NCBI GenBank assembly: GCA_028276345.1
Contig: JAPYWM010000060.1
Location: 1 to 7,236, forward strand
DNA: 7,236 bases
Direction: 5' to 3'
DNA from: Sphingobacterium sp.
GTDB lineage: Bacteria > Bacteroidota > Bacteroidia > SpSt-205
Positions 1 to 6,299 of this stretch are shown in pieces. Within the stretch, counting starts at the first letter, position 1, and each line of letters opens with the position of its first letter. Position numbers and translations under genes: made by a program. The notes beneath the pieces are model-generated. The model was not told the DNA's origin and did not search any database. It saw only the letters and a list, made by a program, of their open reading frames with translations.

Positions 1-147
1 CCCGTGCCTTATAGCATTTCCCATTATAAACGTTCTTTTTGGGCGCGCCCGCCCTTCGGGCGGGCGCGCCCATCCCCTCTTCACATTAAGAAAGCCTTGG
101 CCTCAAAATGGTATAAGTTTTTTCTCAGGTAGCCTCGCAAAGGCAGA
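1..147. other. Non-coding left edge
   Basis: Apart from the hairpin at 40-72 I see no gene, promoter or RNA here. Bases 73-147, between the hairpin and the mntH stop, contain a few short A/T runs but no strong second stem and no TAnnTTTG box. The region is best read as the 3' flank of the minus-strand mntH unit. Whatever lies left of base 1 cannot be judged. Confidence 0.5.
40..72. terminator. Perfect GC-rich hairpin, possible terminator downstream of mntH
   Basis: The arms TGGGCGCGCCCGCCC (40-54) and GGGCGGGCGCGCCCA (58-72) are exact reverse complements around a TTC loop, giving a 15-bp, almost entirely G-C stem. It lies 75 bases beyond the mntH stop on the minus strand, which suits a transcription end. 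There is no T-tract after the stem on either strand: the TTCTTTTT run precedes it on the plus strand and so reads as A's after it on the minus strand. It is therefore not a textbook intrinsic terminator. It could block transcription from either side, protect an mRNA 3' end, or be a dispersed repeat. The structure is certain; the role is inferred. Confidence 0.5.
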
Positions 148-1338
148 TTAGACTCGCCACAAAAGCAGCAAGTTCAGGGAAATGATGACCAAACTGATAG
201 TAGCAGCAAGGCCGTAGGTCCACCGGCTTATACCTACGGCGGGGAGCTTCCAAAGGATAAACAGCATAGGCAGGAGCACGAAAGGCAGCTGCAAAGAGAG
301 CACCACCTGACTGAAGACTAAGAGGTCATTCAGGTGATTTTGGCCCCATATTAGGAGGGCCAGGGTAGCGGGGACGATAGCGGCACCGCGTACCAGGAGG
401 GCTCGCCAAGTAGGAGACAAGCGCTGAGGGATGAGGTGCTCAAGCACGATCTGACCGGCTAAGGTGCTGGTGAGGGTGGCATTGTGGCCAGCGAGTAAAA
501 GCGCTATACCAAAGGCTATCCCGGCTGCGGCGCTTCCTAAGGTCGGCTCAAAGAGATAGTAGGCCTCTGTGATGCCCCAACCTGCTGGCGAGCTTTCAAG
601 CGTGTGCAAGCGCAAAGTCGCCGCTGTCCATAGCAGGGCGATATTCACAAAAAATGCCAGGCCCAGGCTGCGCACCGTGTCTACAGTCAGCGCCCGAAAT
701 CCCTCCTTGCCCCGGAAGTGTCCCCGCGCCCAAGCGCTATGTAGATAGAGGTTATGGGGCATGATAGTGGCGCCAATGAGGCCCAGAGCTAAATACAAAG
801 CCTGGCCATCCCGGAAAATAAGCCCATTGGGCAGGAGACTCCGTCCCATCTCCGCAGCAGCAGGACTTAAAAGCCATAGCTCATAGACAAAAATCCCGAC
901 AATACCCAGTGTCAAGAGGCCGACCAATACTTCCAGGAGGTAGGGGCGCCGCCCCGCCCAGCTCAGAACCAGCAGCGTCTCTACGAGGGCCAGAAAAGCA
1001 CCAGCTGATAAAGGTAGCTTAAAAAGGAGATTGAGCGCCAGCGCAAACCCCAGTACCTCCGCCAGGTCCGTCGCAATCACGGCGATCAGGGCCATAAGCG
1101 CCAAAAAGCCTCCCCCCCAGCGCCCGAAGTAAGTATAGCCCAGCCCAACGAGGTCTTGGCCGGTAACGATGCCTATGCGGGCCGATAGCACCTGCAAAAG
1201 CATCGCCACCATACTCGAAGCCAAAATCACCCAACCCAGCTGATACCCATACTGACTGCCCGCCGCAATCCCCGTCGCCCAGTTTCCCGGGTCCATGTAC
1301 CCCACCGCCACCAGAATACCCGGCCCTATCAAGCGCAT
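148..1338 (-). CDS. mntH: Nramp-family proton-coupled Mn(II)/Fe(II) transporter (MntH)
   Basis: This is an inner-membrane importer of divalent metals, mainly Mn(II) and Fe(II), driven by protons. Numbered from the ATG at 1338 (396 aa), the first membrane helix carries the Nramp motif DPGNWAT at 16-22 (metal ligands D16 and N19). The sixth carries ATIMPHN at 190-196, whose Ala and Met are the other usual ligands; the Met favours transition metals over calcium. Later family signatures are TLAGQIV (about 292-298) and SLQLPF (about 348-353). About eleven hydrophobic segments are visible, and the length is normal for the shorter bacterial members. An in-frame TTG at 1344 is the only other start, but it overlaps the TACCTTTG promoter box, so the ATG is preferred. 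No Shine-Dalgarno is present. The gene follows a secreted-protein gene by about 40 bases on the same strand. Confidence 0.95.
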   Translation of the reverse strand: MRLIGPGILVAVGYMDPGNWATGIAAGSQYGYQLGWVILASSMVAMLLQVLSARIGIVTGQDLVGLGYTYFGRWGGGFLALMALIAVIATDLAEVLGFALALNLLFKLPLSAGAFLALVETLLVLSWAGRRPYLLEVLVGLLTLGIVGIFVYELWLLSPAAAEMGRSLLPNGLIFRDGQALYLALGLIGATIMPHNLYLHSAWARGHFRGKEGFRALTVDTVRSLGLAFFVNIALLWTAATLRLHTLESSPAGWGITEAYYLFEPTLGSAAAGIAFGIALLLAGHNATLTSTLAGQIVLEHLIPQRLSPTWRALLVRGAAIVPATLALLIWGQNHLNDLLVFSQVVLSLQLPFVLLPMLFILWKLPAVGISRWTYGLAATISLVIISLNLLLLWRV

Positions 1339-1341
1339 ACA

Positions 1342-1349
1342 CAAAGGTA
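1342..1349 (-). promoter_or_regulatory. TAnnTTTG promoter box directly before mntH
   Basis: On the minus strand the bases read TACCTTTG, then TGT, then the ATG of mntH. This is an exact match to the Bacteroidota -7 element TAnnTTTG. At this spacing transcription would start at or within a base or two of the ATG, giving a leaderless mRNA. I see no clear -33 TTG about 17-23 bases upstream. mntH may therefore have its own promoter in addition to readthrough from the gene before it. Confidence 0.55.
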
Positions 1350-1378
1350 TACACTTTTAGGCTATGCGAAATCGTTTT

Positions 1379-1921
1379 CTATATCCTGAAATAGCTGCCT
1401 ATGCTAAGAATCCAACGGGAGGTACTGCCCGGCGTAGGATAAAAGCCATAGCGCGCAAAGAAAGGAAACCCATCCTGAGTGGGTAGCCCCAGCTCTAAGA
1501 GGAGAATAGGCCGGATTTGCACATCCTGGGAAAAGGTCGTGTAAGCGGGGTCGCCAACCTGCATCCAGTAGGCGTCTACGCCTGGGCTTATCTGTAGGTA
1601 AAACTGATCAAACTCCGGGAAAGCCGCCTGAAAGGCAAAGCCTGTAGCAGCGCCGGGCACGACCTTAAGCCGTCCCATACCACCTGCCCCAACTACTGGG
1701 AGCGCTATGCGTCCCTCGCCCCACCACCGTATTTGATACGATCGCCCAGATCGGGCAAGGCCCCGACTCACCCCCAGAAAACCGCCATTCATTAGGAGCG
1801 GCGGCAAGTAACCCCGATGATAACGATGTCTAATCAGCTCAGACCCGCTGTACGCCATCCAGCTACCTTCCACCACCTGGGCTGACACCCAGCTCGCTAA
1901 TAAAATCAGCCCTAAACGCAT
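1379..1921 (-). CDS. Small secreted, probable outer-membrane beta-barrel protein, function unknown
   Basis: I do not recognise this 180-aa protein as a named family. Residues 1-14 form a short Sec signal peptide (MRLGLILLASWVSA) with likely cleavage at A14|Q15. The mature part has no membrane helix. It alternates short aromatic/hydrophobic and polar stretches with Gly- and Pro-rich turns, for example around 105-122, 135-146 and 168-180. It ends in SYFRI, an aromatic-rich terminal strand as in many outer-membrane barrels. About 165 mature residues would suit a small eight-stranded barrel; a periplasmic protein is the alternative. The ATG at 1921 comes four bases after a near-match promoter box and has no properly spaced Shine-Dalgarno. 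It ends with TAG about 40 bases before mntH on the same strand, so a shared transcript is likely; a role in metal passage is speculation. Confidence 0.7.
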   Translation of the reverse strand: MRLGLILLASWVSAQVVEGSWMAYSGSELIRHRYHRGYLPPLLMNGGFLGVSRGLARSGRSYQIRWWGEGRIALPVVGAGGMGRLKVVPGAATGFAFQAAFPEFDQFYLQISPGVDAYWMQVGDPAYTTFSQDVQIRPILLLELGLPTQDGFPFFARYGFYPTPGSTSRWILSIGSYFRI

Positions 1922-1925
1922 CTCC

Positions 1926-1933
1926 CCAATATA
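1926..1933 (-). promoter_or_regulatory. Near-consensus -7 box before the secreted-protein gene
   Basis: On the minus strand TATATTGG stands four bases before the ATG at 1921, differing from TAnnTTTG at one position. A TTG lies about 25 bases further upstream, longer than the usual spacing. Its position matches the perfect boxes before mntH and the plus-strand dehydratase gene, which is the main reason to note it. Weak by itself. Confidence 0.3.
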
Positions 1934-1963
1934 CGAAAAATCCCACCTCTCCGTTTCACAACG

Positions 1964-1971
1964 TACATTTG
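1964..1971 (+). promoter_or_regulatory. TAnnTTTG promoter box directly before the dehydratase gene
   Basis: TACATTTG is an exact match to the Bacteroidota -7 element and is followed by ACC and the ATG at 1975, the same three-base gap as at mntH. A leaderless transcript starting at or next to the ATG is predicted. Just upstream, at 1952-1963, CGTTTCACAACG has 4-bp inverted arms (CGTT and AACG), a possible but weak operator. No clear -33 TTG is seen. The whole 53-base space to the divergent minus-strand gene must hold both promoters. Confidence 0.55.
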
Positions 1972-1974
1972 ACC

Positions 1975-3024
1975 ATGCGAATCTGGGTAACAGGCGGTGC
2001 CGGCTTCATCGGAAACCACCTTGTACGCCATCTCGTCCGCAACTACCCTCAGGACCACATCATCGTCGTGGATGCCCTCACCTATGCCGGCAACCTCGCT
2101 AACCTCTCGGACGTTGCTGAGGCGCCCAATTACACGTTCTATAAAGCCGACATCGCTGATGCCACCGCCATGGAAGCCCTCTGGCAAACCCACCCGCCCG
2201 ACGCCATCCTTCACCTCGCCGCCGAAAGCCACGTCGACCGCAGTATCCTCTCCCCCCGCCATTTCGTCCATACGAACGTCTTAGGTACGATAACCCTCTT
2301 AGAACTGGCGCGCGGCCTGTGGAAAGACCGCAGCGATGTGGTCTTTTACCAGGTCTCCACGGACGAGGTGTATGGGAGCCTATCCGATGAAGGGTTCTTT
2401 GAAGAAGGCACGCCCTATGATCCGCGCAGCCCCTACTCCGCCTCCAAAGCCGCAGCAGACCATTTCGTTCGGGCTTATGGCCACACCTATGGCTTGCCTT
2501 ACCTCATTAGCAACTGCGGCAATAACTACGGCCCCTACCAGTTCCCAGAAAAACTCATCCCCCTCACCATCCTGAACCTCATGCAGCGCAAACCCATCCC
2601 CATATACGGAAGGGGGGAAAACGTTCGGGACTGGATTTACGTGGAGGACCATGTGCGGGCCATAGACCGGCTACTGCGGGCGGGGCGGCGAGGCCACACC
2701 TACCTCATCGGCGCCGAAAATCCCCGCCGCAATATAGACGTAGTTTCCCGCCTATGCCAGCTATACGACGAAATCACCGGCAGTCAAGATAGCCTCTCGC
2801 TCATCACGTTTGTAACCGACCGCCCCGGCCATGATTACCGCTATGCCATCAAGCCCTCTCCCCATCTGCTTGAGCTGGGGTGGCGCCCGCAGGTCTCCTT
2901 TGATGAGGGGCTGCGCCAGACCATCCGCTGGTACCTGGACAATCCCGATTGGATAGCCGCCGTCCAGACCGGCGAATACCGCCACTACTACGAAATGCAA
3001 TACGGCTCCCGCCTGCGGGGATGA
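1975..3024 (+). CDS. rfbB: dTDP-glucose 4,6-dehydratase
   Basis: This cytoplasmic enzyme of the extended short-chain dehydrogenase/reductase superfamily converts dTDP-glucose to dTDP-4-keto-6-deoxyglucose, the precursor of dTDP-rhamnose and other deoxysugars of surface polysaccharides. At 349 aa it has the usual RmlB length. Visible are the NAD-binding GGAGFIG (7-13) with D33, the catalytic STDEVYG (T129, D130, E131), YSASK (Y154, K158), and the family-specific NCGNNYGPYQFPEKLIP (180-196), RDWIYVEDH (218-226) and DRPGHDYRYAI (282-292). The last two and the NNYGPYQ motif separate it from UDP-glucose epimerases. An in-frame TTG at 1969 lies inside the promoter box, so the ATG at 1975 is chosen. 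The other rhamnose genes (rfbA, rfbC, rfbD) are absent from the window. It ends 84 bases before the response regulators with no strong terminator between, so cotranscription is possible. Confidence 0.95.
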   Translation: MRIWVTGGAGFIGNHLVRHLVRNYPQDHIIVVDALTYAGNLANLSDVAEAPNYTFYKADIADATAMEALWQTHPPDAILHLAAESHVDRSILSPRHFVHTNVLGTITLLELARGLWKDRSDVVFYQVSTDEVYGSLSDEGFFEEGTPYDPRSPYSASKAAADHFVRAYGHTYGLPYLISNCGNNYGPYQFPEKLIPLTILNLMQRKPIPIYGRGENVRDWIYVEDHVRAIDRLLRAGRRGHTYLIGAENPRRNIDVVSRLCQLYDEITGSQDSLSLITFVTDRPGHDYRYAIKPSPHLLELGWRPQVSFDEGLRQTIRWYLDNPDWIAAVQTGEYRHYYEMQYGSRLRG

Positions 3025-3116
3025 GAGATACGCCTGTACAAAGCTGGCCCAAAGGACTCCCAGCCCCCCCCTCAAATCCCAATTTTCCCCGATATTTGTC
3101 TCTCCGATATGCCTAA
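3021..3116 (+). CDS. Possible 31-residue coupling ORF between rfbB and the first response regulator
   Basis: An ATG overlaps the rfbB stop as ATGA (3021-3024). It opens a 31-codon frame that runs across the whole gap and stops at TAA (3114-3116), eight bases inside the first response-regulator gene. The product would be proline-rich with no recognisable domain, starting MRDTPVQSWPKG. Its value may be only to carry ribosomes from rfbB to the next gene. A run of eight C's (3064-3071) lies within it. Overlap at both ends is suggestive, but a short open frame is easily open by chance in GC-rich DNA, so this is a low-confidence gene. Confidence 0.2.
   Translation: MRDTPVQSWPKGLPAPPSNPNFPRYLSLRYA
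3025..3108 (+). other. Gap between rfbB and the response regulators
   Basis: These 84 bases contain only a weak 5-bp stem (3043-3047 with 3060-3064, no T-tract), a run of eight C's and a one-mismatch promoter box near the right end. No strong terminator is seen, so readthrough from rfbB is likely. The frame of the first response regulator is open all the way back to the rfbB TGA, but has no ATG, GTG or TTG before 3109. Confidence 0.45.
3091..3098 (+). promoter_or_regulatory. Possible -7 box before the response-regulator operon
   Basis: GATATTTG differs from TAnnTTTG only in the first base and lies 10 bases before the ATG at 3109. It could give the signalling-transport operon its own promoter with a very short leader. 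No -33 TTG is evident, so this is a weak call. Confidence 0.3.
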
Positions 3117-3501
3117 GAAGCTGATCCTTTGCGTGGACGACGAAAAGGTTGTACTCAATACCCTCATGGCCCAGCTTACGCAGACTTTCGGTAATCGGTA
3201 CAGCTATGAGGCCTTCACCAGCGCCGAAGAAGCCGAAGAGTACATTGACGAGGTTTACGCCGAGGGCAGCGATGTGCATCTGATTATCTGCGACTGGCTC
3301 ATGCCTCGTATCAAGGGCGACGAGTTTCTCATCCGCGTGCATAAACGCTTTCCCCAGGTAGCGCTCATCATGCTCTCCGGGCAGGCCAGCCCCGAAGCCG
3401 TAGAACGCGCCCAAAAAGAAGCCCATATCCTCTCTTTCGTCCAGAAGCCCTGGGATAAAGACTACCTCATGAACCTCATCCAGAAAGCCCTGGAAAGCTG
3501 A
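3109..3501 (+). CDS. Single-domain response regulator (receiver only), first of a tandem pair
   Basis: A 130-aa CheY-like receiver domain with nothing attached. It would accept phosphate from a histidine kinase, most likely the one encoded downstream, and signal by protein contact. The acidic pocket is D10/D11, the phospho-acceptor is D62 in ICDWLMP, the switch residue is S90 and the conserved lysine is K113 in QKPW. The pattern KGDEFLI (69-75), IMLSGQA (87-93) and KPW is a receiver subtype I know from Bacteroidota and Cyanobacteria alongside GAF-type kinases. No DNA-binding or enzymatic output domain is present, and the protein ends a few residues after the last helix. There is no Shine-Dalgarno at the ATG. 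Its TGA overlaps the ATG of the next gene by one base (TGATG), implying translational coupling. Confidence 0.92.
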   Translation: MPKKLILCVDDEKVVLNTLMAQLTQTFGNRYSYEAFTSAEEAEEYIDEVYAEGSDVHLIICDWLMPRIKGDEFLIRVHKRFPQVALIMLSGQASPEAVERAQKEAHILSFVQKPWDKDYLMNLIQKALES

Positions 3502-3899
3502 TGGGCCGTCCGGTGATTCTCTTCGTAGACGATGAAAAACTCGTCCTGGACTCCCTTATCGCGCAGGCACGCAGCGCTTATGAAGACACTTACGACTACG
3601 AGACTGCCCAAAGCGCCGAAGAAGCCTGGGAAATCATTGAAGACTATCACGATAGGCAGCGCCGCATTGTTCTTCTCATCAGCGATTGGCTCATGCCCTT
3701 AGAGAAAGGAGATAGCTTTCTCATTCGGGTAGCCCAGCGCTACCCGGATATTCGGCTTATTATGCTTTCGGCGTATGCGGACGAGGAGGCGATTCGGCGG
3801 GCCGAGCGCTATGCGAATCTCTTTGCCTTTATTCGGAAGCCCTGGGAACGGGAAGCGCTCCTGAATACGATTCAGAAAGCTCTCGCCACCGCACCATGA
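3501..3899 (+). CDS. Single-domain response regulator (receiver only), second of a tandem pair
   Basis: This 132-aa stand-alone receiver aligns to the upstream one without gaps at about 62 of 130 positions (counted by eye), so the two arose by tandem duplication. All key residues sit at the same numbers: D10/D11, phospho-acceptor D62 in ISDWLMP, S90 and K113 in RKPW. It differs in the helix 4 to strand 5 region (AYADEEAIRR and nearby), a surface receivers use for partner choice, so the pair may contact different targets or compete for one kinase. No output domain follows. Its TGA lies within ATGA, overlapping the kinase start by four bases. One copy acting as a phosphate sink, as known for some chemotaxis systems, is an inference to test. 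Confidence 0.92.
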   Translation: MGRPVILFVDDEKLVLDSLIAQARSAYEDTYDYETAQSAEEAWEIIEDYHDRQRRIVLLISDWLMPLEKGDSFLIRVAQRYPDIRLIMLSAYADEEAIRRAERYANLFAFIRKPWEREALLNTIQKALATAP

Positions 3900-5575
3900 G
3901 TAAGAATAGCCAGTTAGATAGAAACGGGGATAGGATTGAGCGGGCATGGGACCTCATCTGGCGGCCCGGGGAAGCCTTAGAGGCCTGGGCCTTACGTATG
4001 CTGCATGTGATTCGCCACCAGGTACCCCTCCTCTCAGCGGCATTTTATGCCGCTATGGAAGAAAAGCTACTTACCCCTATTGCCGTACTGGGACGCCCAC
4101 GCGAGAAATTGCTTCCCTTAGCCTGGGGGGAAGGCCCCGCCGGTGAAGCCGCTCAGCGTCAAATCCCTATCTACCTCCGCCTGGATACCCAGAACTCGCA
4201 CCCCCTCGCTATTGGCGCCCTCCCCGAATACGCCCTCTGGACGCTCCCTTGCCTCTACCAGCACCAAACCTGGGGCGTCTTAGAACTTCTCCTATACGAC
4301 GAGCCCACCCCCGCCCAGCAAGAAGCCCTCCACGATATCCTCCCACTCCTCTCCGCCCTCCTCAGCAGCGCCATTCAGCAACACCGCATAAACCAGCTCC
4401 TCATAAACCTCCAAAACCAGAATGCGCTCCTCGAAGCAAAAATCCGCGAAGCCAGCGAAGCCCGCTCTGAATTAGAAACCCTCAATGCAACCCTCGAACG
4501 CCGGGTAGAAGAGCGCACCGCCGAACTCCAGAAGGCCCTGCAAAACCTGCGCGCTACTCAAGAGCAGCTTATCTTTTCCGAAAAGATGGCGGCCCTTGGC
4601 CAGCTTATCGCCGGCATCGCCCACGAGATCAATAGCCCCCTCGGCGCCATCAAAGGCTCTGCCGAAACCCTCATAGAAACGTTGCCCAACCTCCTGCGCC
4701 TGCTATCAAGTCTACAGGCCCAGGCCCCCCAAACTGTCTCCACTCTCTGGCGCTGGATACAAAACACACTTCTGGTGAAGGAGCGGCCCATTCTCACCAG
4801 CCGGGAAGAGCGGGCCCTGCGTAAACGTTTCGCCGCCCGGCTGGAAGAAGCCGGCCTACCCGATGCCGAAAGTGCCGCTCGCCGCCTCGTAGAAGCCGGC
4901 CTCCACCAGGAAAACGACCTGGACCCCATCCTGTCCCTCCTCCACATCCCAGAAACCATAGACCTCATCTACCTCTTGGGTCAGCTTCGCTTGCAGCTTG
5001 AAAACATCCTCCTTGCTTCTCAGCGCACCCGTAAGGTCGTCTTCGCCCTCAAAAGTTATGTCCATACCAGTGGCGATCGCTCCACCCCCGTCCTCACCGA
5101 CCTCCCGGAGTCTATCGACACCATTCTCACCCTCTATCAAAATCAGCTCAAACAAGGCGTAGAGGTAGAGACCTATTACGACCCTGCCCTGCCAAAGCTC
5201 TATCTCTTTGCAGACGAAATCGGCCAGGTCTGGACGAATATCATTCAGAATGCTATACAGGCCATGAATGGGCAGGGGCGCCTACGCATCGAAGCGCAGC
5301 TAAATGGCGATTTTATCCGGGTTTCCTTTACGGATAACGGCCCTGGCATCCCCCCTGAGATCCTGCCGCGCATCTTTGAGCCCTTTTTCACTACTAAGTC
5401 CCGGGGGGAAGGAACAGGCTTAGGGCTCGATATCTGCCGCCGCATCGTGGAAAAGCACCACGGCCGCATCGAAGTCTCCTCACAGCCCGGCCAGACGACC
5501 TTTCACGTCCTTCTGCCGCGCCTACTTGCCCAGAATAATTGGTACCATGCTCAGCCCGCTCATTCAAGCGCTTGA
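3896..5575 (+). CDS. Cytoplasmic GAF-type sensor histidine kinase with an enlarged dimerisation domain
   Basis: This 559-aa kinase has no signal peptide or membrane segment, so it senses something inside the cell. In order: a GAF-like sensor (about 25-163, including WGVLELLLYD and a closing helix at about 140-162); a long coiled coil (about 164-228); the HisKA H-box with H243 in IAHEINSPLGAIKG; an unusual stretch (about 262-362); the second dimerisation helix (about 363-392); then the ATPase domain. That domain has its N-box around N448-N452, DNGPGIP at 480-486, FEPFF at 494-498 and GTGLGL at 506-511. All catalytic boxes are intact. The distance from H243 to N452 is about twice that in an ordinary HisKA kinase. 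It should phosphorylate the two receivers just upstream. The last 29 bases overlap the permease gene. The ligand of the GAF domain cannot be told. Confidence 0.93.
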   Translation: MSKNSQLDRNGDRIERAWDLIWRPGEALEAWALRMLHVIRHQVPLLSAAFYAAMEEKLLTPIAVLGRPREKLLPLAWGEGPAGEAAQRQIPIYLRLDTQNSHPLAIGALPEYALWTLPCLYQHQTWGVLELLLYDEPTPAQQEALHDILPLLSALLSSAIQQHRINQLLINLQNQNALLEAKIREASEARSELETLNATLERRVEERTAELQKALQNLRATQEQLIFSEKMAALGQLIAGIAHEINSPLGAIKGSAETLIETLPNLLRLLSSLQAQAPQTVSTLWRWIQNTLLVKERPILTSREERALRKRFAARLEEAGLPDAESAARRLVEAGLHQENDLDPILSLLHIPETIDLIYLLGQLRLQLENILLASQRTRKVVFALKSYVHTSGDRSTPVLTDLPESIDTILTLYQNQLKQGVEVETYYDPALPKLYLFADEIGQVWTNIIQNAIQAMNGQGRLRIEAQLNGDFIRVSFTDNGPGIPPEILPRIFEPFFTTKSRGEGTGLGLDICRRIVEKHHGRIEVSSQPGQTTFHVLLPRLLAQNNWYHAQPAHSSA

Positions 5576-6299
5576 AGCCGTAGGCACGTATCTCTTGCTT
5601 CTGCGGCGCACCTTTACGGGGCTTTTGCACTGGCGGCTCTACTATCAGCTCTGGACACAAGAATTCCTCATCATCGGACGGGATAGCATCTTTCTCGTGG
5701 CTATCATCGCCTTTTTCGTAGGGGCCGTTACCACCGTCCAAACCGCTTATCAGCTCGTTTCGCCTTTCATCCCCAAGTCCACGATTGGCGCTATCGTATC
5801 TACCAGTTCTATTCTGGAGCTGGCGCCTACCATTACCTCCCTCGTTTTAGCGGGGCGGATCGGCTCCAATATCGCCTCCCAGATTGGCTCCATGCGTGTC
5901 TCCGAGCAAATAGACGCCCTGGAAGTGATGGGTATCAACTCCGCCACCTATCTGATTTTGCCTAAGCTCTTAGCGGGGCTGCTGGCTTTTCCCACGCTGG
6001 TCATCTACTCCTGTTTGATTTCCCATCTGGGAGGTATCGCAGCGGGGGCTTTCACCGGCGCTGTAAACCCCACCCAGTTTGGTATAGGCGCTCGCAGCTT
6101 CTTTGAGGAGTTTCAGCTCGTCTTTATGCTCATAAAGGCCGTCACCTTCGGCTTCATCATCACTACGGTCTCGGCTTATCAAGGTTATTACGTGCGCGGA
6201 GGGGCCCTGGAGGTGGGCGCCGCCAGCACGAAGGCCGTCGTCATCAGCTCGCTCCTGATCCTGATTGCCGACTATGTCCTGGCCCAACTCCTCCTCTAA
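5547..6299 (+). CDS. mlaE: MlaE/YrbE-family ABC transporter permease (lipid transport)
   Basis: This is the inner-membrane permease of an MCE-type ABC system, the family that moves phospholipids between inner and outer membranes in Gram-negative bacteria. The 250-aa protein has about five hydrophobic segments. Family hallmarks are FFVGAVTTVQ (56-65), ELAPTITSLVLAGRIGS (91-107) and MRVSEQIDALEVMGI (116-130), the strongly conserved cytoplasmic stretch of DUF140 proteins. The ATG at 5547 gives the usual family length; a TTG at 5526 would add seven residues and is less likely. The start is 29 bases inside the kinase gene and the TAA is followed immediately by the ATPase start, so all three are translationally coupled. 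Direction of lipid flow cannot be decided from sequence. Confidence 0.92.
   Translation: MLSPLIQALEAVGTYLLLLRRTFTGLLHWRLYYQLWTQEFLIIGRDSIFLVAIIAFFVGAVTTVQTAYQLVSPFIPKSTIGAIVSTSSILELAPTITSLVLAGRIGSNIASQIGSMRVSEQIDALEVMGINSATYLILPKLLAGLLAFPTLVIYSCLISHLGGIAAGAFTGAVNPTQFGIGARSFFEEFQLVFMLIKAVTFGFIITTVSAYQGYYVRGGALEVGAASTKAVVISSLLILIADYVLAQLLL

Noticed and set aside
1111..1118. Run of seven C's in mntH as a possible phase-variation tract.
   Set aside because: It encodes a Gly run in a membrane protein and is not longer than expected for GC-rich coding sequence.
1969..1971. TTG as the start of rfbB.
   Set aside because: It forms the last three bases of the promoter box; the ATG at 1975 begins the normal N-terminus of the family.
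3043..3064. Possible terminator after rfbB (GCTGG with CCAGC).
   Set aside because: Only 5 bp with a 12-base loop and no T-tract; too weak to call.
2761..3426. Long minus-strand open frame (221 codons) across the rfbB end and first receiver.
   Set aside because: It is antisense to two clearly coding genes with intact motifs; long mirror frames are expected in GC-rich coding DNA.
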